DNA of 64,000 nt from JACMLC01 sp963720235 (GCA_963720235.1 OY970389.1:124001-188000); one strand, 5' to 3'; numbered from the stretch's first letter, positions 52,809-61,882 are shown. Translations and numbers: made by a program. Notes: generated by a model not told the origin, from the letters alone.

Positions 52809-54617
52809 ATGAGCGACACGCCTTCCATACAGAAGCAGCATCTTTTGACCGTCCTGCTCGAAGACTATTTTCACGTCGGCGCGTTCAATCGCATCATACA
52901 GCATCGTCAGTGGTATCGCTTCGAGACGCGCTTTGAACAGAACACGCTCAAGGCTCTAAACCTTCTCGACCGTTTCAATATCAAAGCCACATTTTTCGTG
53001 CTCGGATGGATTGCAGACCAGAGCCCGGACATCGTCAAAGAAGTCGCGCGGCGCGGGCATGAGATTGCGAGTCGCGGATATTATCATCGCACGATACGGC
53101 AGATGACGCCGACTGAATTTCGTGAAGACCTGCAACGCGCACGCGAAGCTTTGGAACGCGCGAGCGGCATGAAGGTCTTGGGCTATCGCGCTGCTCATCG
53201 TCTCTCTCCGACTTCCGATTTGTGGGCCTTGGATGTGCTGGCCGAAGAGGGCTATGCATACGATTCGAGCTTTGTGCCAAACGCGCGCGCCACGCAAGCA
53301 GAGCCGCGCCTGCGCTTTGCGCATCAGCATCATTGCGGCGACAAAGACCTCTGGGTCTTTCCCGTTTCGACATTTAAGCTGGGCCGTTGGATGGTTCCGA
53401 TTGCTGGCGGAAATTATTTTCGACAGATTCCGCACACGCTTCTCAAGCATGCTGTTGACCACTGGCACAAGACATACGATGCGCCCTTTGTGATGTACTT
53501 CCACGTCTGGGAATTAGACCCTGAGCAGCCGCGCATCAGCGCAGCCTCGCCCATCAATCGCATACGCCACTATCGCAAGCTCGATAAGATGGAATGGGTC
53601 TTGGAAGAATATTTCAGCAAGTATCACTTTGTCGGCGGCGCGCAATACTTGGGACTCAGCACCGCGCTCGACGAAGCAACTCCGGCGACAAAGACTGATG
53701 CCATTCCCGCTCTCGCATCGAAGCCATCGCCGATAGCAGAGATTTCATCCGCGCCCGCGATAGTTTCTCAAAACAATTCCACAGGCGGGCTCACTCCTGT
53801 CAGCATCGTCGTCCCGTGCTTTAATGAAGAGCTGGCCCTGCATTATCTCTCCAACACTTTGAAGAGCGTCGAGGCCACGCTCGAAAAGGATTACGACCTG
53901 CGCTTTATCTTCGTTGACGATTGCAGCACAGATAAGACATGGAACTCTCTGCACGAGCTTTTTGGGACGAAACCGAATAGCAAGTTTCTCAAGCATGAAG
54001 AGAATCGCGGAGTCGCCGCAGCCATCCTGACCGGCATCAGGCAGGCTGAAACAGAGATTGTCTGCTCGATTGATTGTGATTGCACATACGACCCGCACGA
54101 GTTGCGCAACATGATTCCGTTGCTGACAGACGAAGTTGATTTGGTGACGGCTTCGCCATATCACCCGCAGGGAGCCGTGCGCAATGTCCCGTCGTGGCGT
54201 CTGTCGCTCTCTAAAGCTTCGTCTTTTCTTTACCGTCAGGTCTTGCGGCAAAAGCTGCATACTTACACAAGCTGCTTTCGCGCTTATCGCCGGAGCGCAG
54301 TGCTGGGCCTGCGTGTCAAGGAGAACGGCTTTCTCGGCGTAGCAGAGATGCTTGGTCGTTTAGACCTTTCGGGCAAAAAGATTGTCGAATATCCTGCGAC
54401 TTTGGAAGTCAGGCTCTTCGGCTGGTCCAAGATGAAAATCCTGCGCACCATCGCCGGACACCTGCGTCTTCTTTCGCGCCTCGCCGCCATGCGCGTCATG
54501 CGTCGCGGCAGCGCATCACCTAGAGCGAATCTTTCAGGACATCTTTTGCCTGAAGCTTCGCTCGATTCCGCTTATCAAACTCCACCCGTAGCGACATCAC
54601 ATAAATACAGAACATGA
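52809..54617 (+). CDS. XrtA-locus-type polysaccharide deacetylase fused to a family 2 glycosyltransferase
   Basis: The 602-residue protein has two domains. Residues about 10-285 match the deacetylase subfamily found in PEP-CTERM/exosortase loci (EDYFHVGAFN, IKATFFVLGWIAD, GYRAAHRLSP, WELDPEQPRI). Residues about 330-560 are a GT2 of the dolichol-phosphate-mannose-synthase type (SIVVPCFNEE, FVDDCSTDKT, SIDCDCTYDP). Two expected deacetylase residues look altered: the usual T-V-D-V-E-D reads T-V-L-L-E-D (L16 region), and the usual H-G-Y-x-H reads R-G-Y-Y-H. The deacetylase half may thus be inactive or non-standard. The stop overlaps the aminotransferase start (ATGA). Confidence 0.85.
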   Translation: MSDTPSIQKQHLLTVLLEDYFHVGAFNRIIQHRQWYRFETRFEQNTLKALNLLDRFNIKATFFVLGWIADQSPDIVKEVARRGHEIASRGYYHRTIRQMTPTEFREDLQRAREALERASGMKVLGYRAAHRLSPTSDLWALDVLAEEGYAYDSSFVPNARATQAEPRLRFAHQHHCGDKDLWVFPVSTFKLGRWMVPIAGGNYFRQIPHTLLKHAVDHWHKTYDAPFVMYFHVWELDPEQPRISAASPINRIRHYRKLDKMEWVLEEYFSKYHFVGGAQYLGLSTALDEATPATKTDAIPALASKPSPIAEISSAPAIVSQNNSTGGLTPVSIVVPCFNEELALHYLSNTLKSVEATLEKDYDLRFIFVDDCSTDKTWNSLHELFGTKPNSKFLKHEENRGVAAAILTGIRQAETEIVCSIDCDCTYDPHELRNMIPLLTDEVDLVTASPYHPQGAVRNVPSWRLSLSKASSFLYRQVLRQKLHTYTSCFRAYRRSAVLGLRVKENGFLGVAEMLGRLDLSGKKIVEYPATLEVRLFGWSKMKILRTIAGHLRLLSRLAAMRVMRRGSASPRANLSGHLLPEASLDSAYQTPPVATSHKYRT

Positions 54618-55846
54618 CAGACACATTATTGCACCCCGAAAAGCTTCTAACGCTGCCGTCGGATCAGGATGCATCTGGCAGAACTCTAGGCGCAGAGGAG
54701 CTTGAGCTTCTCGCGGAAGTCATAGAGAGCGGCACACTGACGAGCACTAAAGGAAATTTCGTTAAGACGCTCGAAGAGCGATTCGCCCAGAAACTTGGCG
54801 TCAAATATGCCTATGCCTGCGCGTCCGGCTCTGCCGCAGTCCACACGGCCATCGCCGCCATCAATCCGAATCCCGGCGACGAGATTGTGACCACAGCGAT
54901 TACGGACATGGGCGCACTCGCACCCATTTTATATCAGGGCGCGATTCCGGTCTTCGCAGATGTTGACCCACACACTTACAACATCACAGCGCAGAGCATC
55001 GAAAAAGTTTTGAGCGAACGAACGCGCGCCATCGTCGTCACGCATCTTTTCGGCAATCCTTGCGAGATGGAAGAGATTATGGAGCTTGCGCGTGCGCGCG
55101 AGATTCCTGTGATTGAAGATTGCGCGCAGGCTTTTCTGGCTGAGCATGACAGGCAACGTGTCGGCGGCATCGGCGCGATTGGCTGCTTCAGTCTGCAACA
55201 GGGCAAGCACATGACGACGGGCGAGGGCGGCATCGTCACGACAAATGATGATGCAACGGCCCGCCGCATGTTCCTCTTCATCAACAAGGCTTGGGGCTAT
55301 GGCGATGCGAATCCAGACCACTACTTTCTCGCGCTCAACTATCGCCTGAGCGAATTGCAGGGAGCAGTCGCCGTCGCGCAGCTTGAAAAACTTGATGGAG
55401 TTGTCGAGAGCCGCGTCCGCACTGCGAACAGCCTGACGGAAAAGCTCAGAGGCATTCGCGGCGTTGACACTCCGCATGTTGGCCCAAAGAGTTTTCACAC
55501 TTACTGGAAATATTGTTTGTGCGTGGATGACCATTTAATCAAAGACGGCGCGCCCGGCATGGCGCGGCTCTTGAAGGAGAAGGGCATCGCTTCTGCGCCG
55601 CGCTACATACAGAAGCCTGCCTTCATGTGCGAAGTTTTTCAGAAACAGCGCACCTTTGGCGAAAGCAATTTTCCATTCAACCTCGCGCGGCCAGAGACGG
55701 TTGACTACAGCGCGGAAAAATTTCCCGGCACGTTCGAGGCTCTGCATGACGTGCTGGTGCTCCCCTGGAACGAGCGTTATACGGACGAGCATGTTGACTA
55801 CATCGCAGACGCCGTGCGCGAAGCTGCCGAGGATTTAGCTGTCTGA
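54614..55846 (+). CDS. DegT/DnrJ/EryC1/StrS-family PLP aminotransferase
   Basis: It transfers an amino group to a keto-sugar nucleotide. The 410 residues have ACASGSAAVHTAIAA for cofactor phosphate binding, VIEDCAQAFLAEHDRQRVG with the PLP-ring Asp, and catalytic K198 in QQGKHMTTGEGG. With the adjacent Gfo/Idh dehydrogenase and hexapeptide acyltransferase it likely makes a 3-acetamido (or 3-amino) sugar, as WbpE does between WbpB and WbpD. That specificity is inference from gene order. A 4-nt overlap with the preceding gene implies coupling. Confidence 0.9.
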   Translation: MTDTLLHPEKLLTLPSDQDASGRTLGAEELELLAEVIESGTLTSTKGNFVKTLEERFAQKLGVKYAYACASGSAAVHTAIAAINPNPGDEIVTTAITDMGALAPILYQGAIPVFADVDPHTYNITAQSIEKVLSERTRAIVVTHLFGNPCEMEEIMELARAREIPVIEDCAQAFLAEHDRQRVGGIGAIGCFSLQQGKHMTTGEGGIVTTNDDATARRMFLFINKAWGYGDANPDHYFLALNYRLSELQGAVAVAQLEKLDGVVESRVRTANSLTEKLRGIRGVDTPHVGPKSFHTYWKYCLCVDDHLIKDGAPGMARLLKEKGIASAPRYIQKPAFMCEVFQKQRTFGESNFPFNLARPETVDYSAEKFPGTFEALHDVLVLPWNERYTDEHVDYIADAVREAAEDLAV

Positions 55847-55857
55847 AAGGAAATTGC

Positions 55858-55947
55858 CATAGAGACACGGAGACACGGAGAAAATTTGAAAAGAAAGCTA
55901 ACTTAAATTTCTATTTGTTCTGCTCCGTGTCTGCGGTGTCTCTGTGG
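55858..55947. repeat. Inverted repeat, AGAGACACGGAGACACGGAG type
   Basis: CCATAGAGACACGGAGACAC(GGAG) on the left is matched by GCTCCGTGTCTGCGGTGTCT(CTGTGG) on the right around an AT-rich centre. It resembles the CGCAAAG family in plan but not in sequence. It interrupts the otherwise tight polysaccharide gene string. Confidence 0.7.
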
Positions 55948-55958
55948 CTGATTAAAAG

Positions 55959-57005
55959 ATGAAAGACAAACTCAAATTCGGATTAATCGGAGCCGGAAGC
56001 ATCGCGCAGGCTTATGTGCAGGCGTTTGAGACGAGCGAGACGGCGCGGCTGGTGGCCGTTGCGGATGTGCGCGCGGAGGCTGCGCGCGCATTGGCCGAAG
56101 GCTTAGGATGTCACAGTTATGATTCAGTTCAAACTCTGGCCGAAACGGAAAAAGAGCTTGATGCGGTTGTTGTTTGTACGCCGCCCGTGACGCATCCAGA
56201 AATCTCTACGCTCTTTCTGAGGCGCAAAGTTCATGTCCTCTGCGAAAAGCCTTTGAGCATAGATTCTGCGAGTGCGAAGCAGATGCTTGAGACGGCGAAA
56301 GCGAACGGCGTGACGCTGACAATGGCGACAAAGTTTCGCTTTGTCGAAGATGTCGTGCGCGCCAAATCAATCGTCACTTCCGGCATCTTGGGAGAGATAG
56401 TGCTTTTTGAAAACGCTTTCACCTCACGCGTGGATATGGCTTCGCGTTGGAACTCGAACCCGGCTGTGAGCGGCGGCGGCGTGCTAATAGATAACGGCAC
56501 GCACTCTGTTGACCTGATGCGATATTTTCTTGGCCCACTCGCGGACGTGCAGGTCGTCGAAGGCAAGCGCAGTCAGGGACTCAGCGTCGAAGAGACTGTG
56601 CACATCTTTGTACGCAGCACGAGCGGCGTGATGGGCGCGATTGATTTGTCCTGGAGCATCAACAAAGAGTTGGATAGCTTTATCAACATCTACGGCTCGC
56701 ACGGAACTGTCTCTGTCGGTTGGAAAGAATCAAGGTATCGCCAGTCGTCCAGCCGCGACTGGGTTGTCTTCGGCAAAGGCTATAACAAGGTCGAAGCGTT
56801 TCGCAGTCAGATAAACAATTTCGCGCGCGCCATCGCAGGCGAAGAACAACTGCTCATCACACCCGAAGATGCTCTGGCTTCCGTCGAAGTAGTTGAAGCG
56901 GCTTATGCAGCACTGCGTCAGAATCGTTGGACGACTGTTAACGGCGACGCCTTTGAGCACAGACGCAGCGCGAGTCACATCATCGAAGCGCGCGACATAG
57001 TATGA
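55959..57005 (+). CDS. Gfo/Idh/MocA-family sugar dehydrogenase
   Basis: This NAD(P)-dependent oxidoreductase has 348 residues. GLIGAGSIAQAYVQAF is the Rossmann loop, VVVCTPPVTHPEIS and LCEKPLSID are the family motifs with the active-site Lys, and TMATKFRFVEDV begins the alpha/beta C-terminal domain; NGTHSVDLMRYFLG carries the usual His. The likely reaction is oxidation of a nucleotide sugar at C3 before amination, as WbpB does. No SD is evident. Its stop overlaps the next start (ATGA). Confidence 0.88.
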   Translation: MKDKLKFGLIGAGSIAQAYVQAFETSETARLVAVADVRAEAARALAEGLGCHSYDSVQTLAETEKELDAVVVCTPPVTHPEISTLFLRRKVHVLCEKPLSIDSASAKQMLETAKANGVTLTMATKFRFVEDVVRAKSIVTSGILGEIVLFENAFTSRVDMASRWNSNPAVSGGGVLIDNGTHSVDLMRYFLGPLADVQVVEGKRSQGLSVEETVHIFVRSTSGVMGAIDLSWSINKELDSFINIYGSHGTVSVGWKESRYRQSSSRDWVVFGKGYNKVEAFRSQINNFARAIAGEEQLLITPEDALASVEVVEAAYAALRQNRWTTVNGDAFEHRRSASHIIEARDIV

Positions 57006-57619
57006 GCGATGTACGCATCCACCCGACGGCAATCATCGAAGAAGGAGTGCGCATAGGGCGCGGCACATCCGTCTGGGACAATGTGCATATACGTCATTCG
57101 ACCACGCTCGGCGAAGAATGCATTGTCGGGGAAAAAACATACATCGCTTACGGCGTCTTTATCGGCAACCGCGTGAAGATTAACGCGATGGTCTATATCT
57201 GCAACGCCGTGACGATTGAAGACGGCGTGATGATTAGCGCAGGCACGATTTTTACCAACGACCGTTTTCCGCGCGCGACCACATCAGATTTAAAAGCTTT
57301 GCGACCTTCAGAGCCGGACGAGCACACCTTGCCGACGCTTGTGCGCGAGGGCGCGACCATCGGCGCAGGCTCGACAATCGGCAACGATCTCACCATCGGA
57401 CGATTTGCGATGATTGGCATGGGCTCGCTCGTCACGAAATCCGTGCCGGATTTTCATCTCGCTCTCGGCCATCCTGCGAAATCCGTCGGCTGCGTTTGTC
57501 GCTGCGGGCAAATGCTCTTCCGCTTTTCAGGGTATGAACCGGCAGATGCAGATGAAGTAAAATGCAGCGCGTGCGATTTGAGATATGAGATACGCGGCGG
57601 CGAAGTCAGAGAGCTTTAG
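57002..57619 (+). CDS. Left-handed beta-helix acyltransferase with C-terminal zinc ribbon
   Basis: The 205 residues show a hexapeptide-repeat helix from about 5 to 155 (IHPTAIIEEGVRIGRGTSVWDNVHI, VREGATIGAGSTIGNDLTIGRFAMIGMGSLV) in the layout of sugar-nucleotide N-acetyltransferases such as WbpD. GHPAKSVGCVC ends the helix. The last about 45 residues hold CVCRCG and CSACDLRY, a likely zinc ribbon. It probably acetylates the amino sugar made by the aminotransferase. It overlaps the dehydrogenase gene by 4 nt. Confidence 0.87.
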   Translation: MSDVRIHPTAIIEEGVRIGRGTSVWDNVHIRHSTTLGEECIVGEKTYIAYGVFIGNRVKINAMVYICNAVTIEDGVMISAGTIFTNDRFPRATTSDLKALRPSEPDEHTLPTLVREGATIGAGSTIGNDLTIGRFAMIGMGSLVTKSVPDFHLALGHPAKSVGCVCRCGQMLFRFSGYEPADADEVKCSACDLRYEIRGGEVREL

Positions 57620-57639
57620 CGTTAATCACAAAAGCATTG

Positions 57640-59049
57640 ATGCAACAATCTTCGACATCTGAAAATTGGGCCATTGTCGGCGGCGGTCTTCTGGGCATGA
57701 CGCTCGCGCTGCGGCTTGCGGAGGCTGGCCGTCGCGTCACGCTTTATGAGAGCGCGGAGCAGTTGGGCGGACTTGCAAGCGCGTGGAATCTGGGAGATGT
57801 AATCTGGGATAAGCACTATCATGTGACGTTGCTCTCGGACATGCATCTACGTGCTTTGCTTGAACAGTTAGGACTTGAAAAAGAGATGCAGTGGGTCGAG
57901 ACGCGCACGGGTTTTTATACGGACGGCCAACTCGTTTCGATGTCGAACACGTTGGAGTTCCTGAAATTTCCTCCGCTCGGCTTGCTTGGCAAACTCAGGT
58001 TGGGCGGCACGATTTTTTATGCTTCGCGTGTGAAGGATTGGAAGCGTCTGGAGAAGATTCCTGTGGCCGAGTGGCTCAGAAAATTATCCGGTCGTCGCAC
58101 GTTCGAGAAAATGTGGCTGCCGCTTTTAAGAGCCAAGCTCGGAGAGAATTACACAAAAGCTTCCGCAGCCTTTATCTGGGCCACGATTGCGCGCATGTAC
58201 GCGGCGCGGCGCACGGGTTTGAAAAAAGAGATGTTCGGCTATGTACCTGGCGGTTACGCGCGCATCCTTTCTCGCTTCGCAGAAGTTTTAGAGGAGAAGG
58301 GCGTCCGCATTAAATTGGGCCACGCTGTCAAAAGCGTTAGCAGCGAAGCGTGCGGCGCATTGAGTTTAGAGTTTGATAATGGAGCGCGCGAGACATTCGA
58401 CCAGATTATTTTGACTGTGCCGGGGGCTGTGGCCGCGCGTGTTTGCGGGGATTTGTCGGATGAAGAGCAAGCCAAACTTGATGGCGTGCAATATCAGGGC
58501 ATCATCTGCGCGTCGCTGCTTTTGAAAAAACCGCTCGCGGATTTTTATGTGACGAACATCACGGACTCTTTCGTCCCCTTCACGGCAGTCATAGAGATGT
58601 CCGCGCTTGTTGACCGCAAAGAGTTTGGCGGGCATGCGCTGGTTTACTTGCCGAAATATATTGCGCCGGATGATGCTGCATTCGCTCTCTCGGATGAAGA
58701 GATTAAAGAGAGTTTCCTGAGTGCGATTGCGCGCATGTATCCGCATTTTGATAAAAGCGATGTCATCTCTTTCCGCGTCTCGCGCGTGCGTTATGTGTTT
58801 CCGATTCCGACTCTCAACTATTCCGCGAAACTGCCAGCGATGCAGACGAGCGTAGAGGGCTTGCACATTATCAATTCGGCGCACATCGTCAACGGGACTT
58901 TGAATGTCAATGAGACTGTCCAGCTTGCAGAGAAATCTGTTTCAAGGCTTTTGTCTTTGCCGCAAAGATTCAATTCGTCGAATGCCAGCACGAAACAAGT
59001 AAAGGAATATGAAGAAGAAGCTATTTGCCAGCCTGTCTCTGGACCTTGA
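57640..59049 (+). CDS. FAD-dependent amine-oxidase-fold oxidoreductase
   Basis: The 469-residue protein has AIVGGGLLGMTLALRLAEAGRRVTLYESAEQLGGLAS, the FAD-binding start of the protoporphyrinogen-oxidase/UDP-galactopyranose-mutase-like superfamily, then WDKHYHVTLLSD. The middle (WLRKLSGRRTFEKMWLPLLRAKLGENY) and the C-terminal GLHIINSAHIVNGTLNVNETVQLA are like the flavoproteins often seen in exopolysaccharide clusters. The exact reaction is unknown. The ATG at 57640 is used; a TTG precedes it directly. Its last 41 nt overlap the next gene in another frame. Confidence 0.82.
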   Translation: MQQSSTSENWAIVGGGLLGMTLALRLAEAGRRVTLYESAEQLGGLASAWNLGDVIWDKHYHVTLLSDMHLRALLEQLGLEKEMQWVETRTGFYTDGQLVSMSNTLEFLKFPPLGLLGKLRLGGTIFYASRVKDWKRLEKIPVAEWLRKLSGRRTFEKMWLPLLRAKLGENYTKASAAFIWATIARMYAARRTGLKKEMFGYVPGGYARILSRFAEVLEEKGVRIKLGHAVKSVSSEACGALSLEFDNGARETFDQIILTVPGAVAARVCGDLSDEEQAKLDGVQYQGIICASLLLKKPLADFYVTNITDSFVPFTAVIEMSALVDRKEFGGHALVYLPKYIAPDDAAFALSDEEIKESFLSAIARMYPHFDKSDVISFRVSRVRYVFPIPTLNYSAKLPAMQTSVEGLHIINSAHIVNGTLNVNETVQLAEKSVSRLLSLPQRFNSSNASTKQVKEYEEEAICQPVSGP

Positions 59050-60022
59050 TAACCAGTGGTCTTACATGAAGACGCATGGTGATGCAGGCTGGGAAGATTT
59101 TCCTTCCTACCTGGATGTGGTCGTGCCGCGCGCTCTGAAATTTCTGGCGGAGCGCGAGTTGAAAATCACTTTCTTCATCGTCGGACAGGATGCCGCGCTT
59201 GAGAAGAACCGCGAGGCTCTGGGCCAGATTGCAGCCGCAGGGCATGAGGTCGGCAACCATTCTTTTCATCACGAACCGTGGCTGCATCTCTATCCAGAAG
59301 CGGAAATCGAAGCAGAGCTAAAGGAAGCTGAGGAAGCGATTGAGCGTGTGACGGGCCAGAGGCCGACAGGCTTTCGCGGGCCGGGATTTATCTTCTCCAA
59401 AGAGATTTTAAAAGTGCTCGTCCGGCGCGGCTACGAGTACGATGCTTCGACTTTTCCGACTTACATGGGGCCGCTCGCGCGCGCTTACTATTTCATGACG
59501 ACGAAGCTCACGGAGGAAGAGAAGCAGGAGCGCAAAGAGCTTTTCGGGAAGATGAGCGAAGGCTTGCGTCCCGTTAAGCCGTATCGTTGGAAGATGGATG
59601 AGCAGGAGTTGCTGGAAATTCCCGTGACGACGATGCCGCTTTTCAAAGTGCCGATTCATGTGAGCTACATTTTGTATTTGAGCGTGTTTGCGCCAAAGGT
59701 AGCTGTCAGATATTTTCAGTCGGCTATGAAACTTTGCCGTTTGACGAAGACGGAGCCATCGCTGCTCCTGCATCCACTCGATTTTCTGGGCGGCGATGAC
59801 ACTTCGGCTCTCTCATTTTTTCCGGCCATGAGAATGCCGAGCGCAAAGAAGCTCGAAGTTGTCGGGGAAGTCCTGCGACTGATGAAAGAAAATTTTACAG
59901 TCCTCAACCTGCGCGATTACGCGCGCACGATTGCGAGCGCGAAAGCCGACCTGCCATCCGTCAAACCTAACTTCAGCATCCCGCGCATCAGCCGCATGCG
60001 GAGCGTCGGCACGGAAAGCTAA
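59009..60022 (+). CDS. Polysaccharide deacetylase (NodB-type)
   Basis: This carbohydrate esterase family 4-like protein has 337 residues. SLDLDNQW carries D12 and D14 in the motif-1 position; GHEVGNHSFHHEPW gives the His-x3-His metal site; TGFRGPGFIFS and LHPLDFLGGDD provide later motifs. Unlike the fused deacetylase at 52809 all expected metal residues look present, so this is the better candidate for the active enzyme. It likely removes acetyl groups from the exopolysaccharide or a lipid-linked intermediate. The start overlaps the upstream gene by 41 nt, with AAGG close to the ATG. Confidence 0.88.
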   Translation: MKKKLFASLSLDLDNQWSYMKTHGDAGWEDFPSYLDVVVPRALKFLAERELKITFFIVGQDAALEKNREALGQIAAAGHEVGNHSFHHEPWLHLYPEAEIEAELKEAEEAIERVTGQRPTGFRGPGFIFSKEILKVLVRRGYEYDASTFPTYMGPLARAYYFMTTKLTEEEKQERKELFGKMSEGLRPVKPYRWKMDEQELLEIPVTTMPLFKVPIHVSYILYLSVFAPKVAVRYFQSAMKLCRLTKTEPSLLLHPLDFLGGDDTSALSFFPAMRMPSAKKLEVVGEVLRLMKENFTVLNLRDYARTIASAKADLPSVKPNFSIPRISRMRSVGTES

Positions 60023-60123
60023 AAATTCCGAAACCATCAAAGCATCTCGTCCGTGTGCAGGATAGTTTGCGCTCTGATGCTTGCGTCTGTTATTTAATCC
60101 AAGTTGCGGGATAACGAGCGGAA

Positions 60124-60272
60124 GCGGCTTGCCGCAATGCTGTGCGGAAAAGCTTTGCTTTTCCGGCAACTGTGGCCCAATCATTCAGCGAGGCTGAGCC
60201 TCGCTGAATGCCTATGAACAGCAGGCGACGGAAAGTCTCTGACTTTCCGCATAACAGGCGGCTGAAGCCGTT
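60124..60272. repeat. Cluster of five short hairpins
   Basis: Five inverted repeats follow one another: GCGGC/GCCGC (60124-60135), CGGAAAAGC/GCTTTTCCG (60145-60165), ATTCAGCGAGGC/GCCTCGCTGAAT (60183-60209), CGGAAAGTC/GACTTTCCG (60229-60249) and CGGCT/AGCCG (60259-60270). They fill most of the 345-nt gap 60023-60367, where no gene is seen. Confidence 0.8.
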
Positions 60273-60367
60273 CCCCAATCGCAACTTAGGTTATTTACTT
60301 CAAGACAGGGAAATTTAAGATTGAGATTTCAGATTTGAAATCTTCCAACCGGGTCGGCTGAAGACTG

Positions 60368-61882
60368 ATGGCAGAGACAGATACGGAAAAAAAATCGCTG
60401 GCCGATTTCTGCAAAGCATGGTCTGTTCACTTCATCATTCTGCTCAATCTCGCGCTCACGCTCTTTCTCTCTTACAAATTAAATATCTGGGTTGACGAAG
60501 CGTTTTCGTTGCACACGACGGAGAAGGGTATCGGTTATGCTCTGGACCAGGCTCTTAACTTTGAGCTGCAAGCTCCGCTCTATTTCGCGTTTCTCAGCCT
60601 GTGGCGCAAGCTCGACGGGTCAGTCTTCTTCGCGCGGCTTTTCTCAGTCATCTGTGTCGCGCTCACAATCTATGTCGTGAGTGTGCTCTCGCGCAGGCTC
60701 TGGAAGGATGTGCATCCGGGATGGATTGCGGCGGCAGTCGCTTTTAATCCGCTGACCATTGCCGTAGCGATAGAGATACGGCTCTATGCTCTCATCCTGC
60801 TCTTAACAGCCTTGCTGTTGCTCACTTTTTACGACGGCTATCTTGCGGAGAAACGCAGCCGACGCGCGCAAGTTTGTTACATCTTGCTTGCCATCGCGGC
60901 TCTCTATACGCAGTACTACATGGGATTTCTGCTGGCGGCCAATGCGTGCGCGCTCGTTGTGCTGAGGCGTTGGCGTCCATTGGTTGAATACATTGTCGGG
61001 ATGTTGATAGCGGGACTCTGTTTCGCGCCGATGTTGCCGTTTATACGTCGGCAGATGTCCGCGCACACAGCCCCTTTGCGTGATACTGAGACATGGTTCA
61101 GCGATTTTAAGTTTATCCTGTGGCGCATCAAAGATTACTTGTTGCCAGCAGAGTCGGAAACGATGTCGGTCGTGCGCACGTGGGTCTTGCGCGTCTGCTA
61201 TCTTGCGACGCTCTGGATTGTGATTGCCAAGCGGCGGCATCTCAAACCGCAGACCATCGCGCCGATGACGATTGCCTTAACGCTCGTGCTATTTTTTCTT
61301 ATCATCGCGCGCGTGTCCGGCCAACTTGTGATTCAGATACGACACACGGCTGTACTTTTTCTGCCGCTCGTCTTCGCTTCCTTTGCGCTTGTCATCCTCG
61401 CAGGCAAAAGATGGATTGTGATTTTGTGGACCATGATTGCAATCATGTTCGCGCTGCCTTTGCTTTACGCGCGTTACAGGCCGATGGCGAAGCAGGGCGA
61501 CTGGCAGCGCGTGGCCGCGCACCTGATGAGCGCAGAGAAACCAGAGCAGCCGATTCTAATCTTTCATGCGGGAGCAGAGTTGCCGCTCAAGCATTACTAC
61601 GCGGGCAGCAATCGTCTCGTGCCGCTTCCGCGAGACAATACTTTTGAGAGATTCGATTTTCACGACTACATCCTGCGCGATGAACGTGAAATCACTGCCG
61701 CGCTTGAGCGCACGCCCGGCAATCATGAAGAGCTCTGGCTTGTGACGGATGGCAACTGCGGATTCTCAGGCATCAGCTACAACTGCGCGCTGCTGGAAGA
61801 TTTCGTCAACAAATTTTATACGGTCGAAGAGACAAGAAATTTTTACGGCTCCCGCGTCAGGTTCTTGAAAGTAAAAAGATAG
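60368..61882 (+). CDS. Membrane glycosyltransferase of GT39/ArnT type
   Basis: The 504-residue protein has about ten transmembrane helices. After the first helix comes NIWVDEAFSLHTT, where the Asp-Glu pair matches the first-loop catalytic site of GT39-like, polyprenyl-phosphate-sugar-using transferases. The C-terminal about 130 residues are soluble (WQRVAAHLMSAEKPEQPILIFHAGAELPLKHYY). It likely adds a sugar from a lipid carrier on the outer side of the membrane to a polymer or protein. It closes the polysaccharide locus, separated from it by the hairpin cluster. Confidence 0.82.
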   Translation: MAETDTEKKSLADFCKAWSVHFIILLNLALTLFLSYKLNIWVDEAFSLHTTEKGIGYALDQALNFELQAPLYFAFLSLWRKLDGSVFFARLFSVICVALTIYVVSVLSRRLWKDVHPGWIAAAVAFNPLTIAVAIEIRLYALILLLTALLLLTFYDGYLAEKRSRRAQVCYILLAIAALYTQYYMGFLLAANACALVVLRRWRPLVEYIVGMLIAGLCFAPMLPFIRRQMSAHTAPLRDTETWFSDFKFILWRIKDYLLPAESETMSVVRTWVLRVCYLATLWIVIAKRRHLKPQTIAPMTIALTLVLFFLIIARVSGQLVIQIRHTAVLFLPLVFASFALVILAGKRWIVILWTMIAIMFALPLLYARYRPMAKQGDWQRVAAHLMSAEKPEQPILIFHAGAELPLKHYYAGSNRLVPLPRDNTFERFDFHDYILRDEREITAALERTPGNHEELWLVTDGNCGFSGISYNCALLEDFVNKFYTVEETRNFYGSRVRFLKVKR

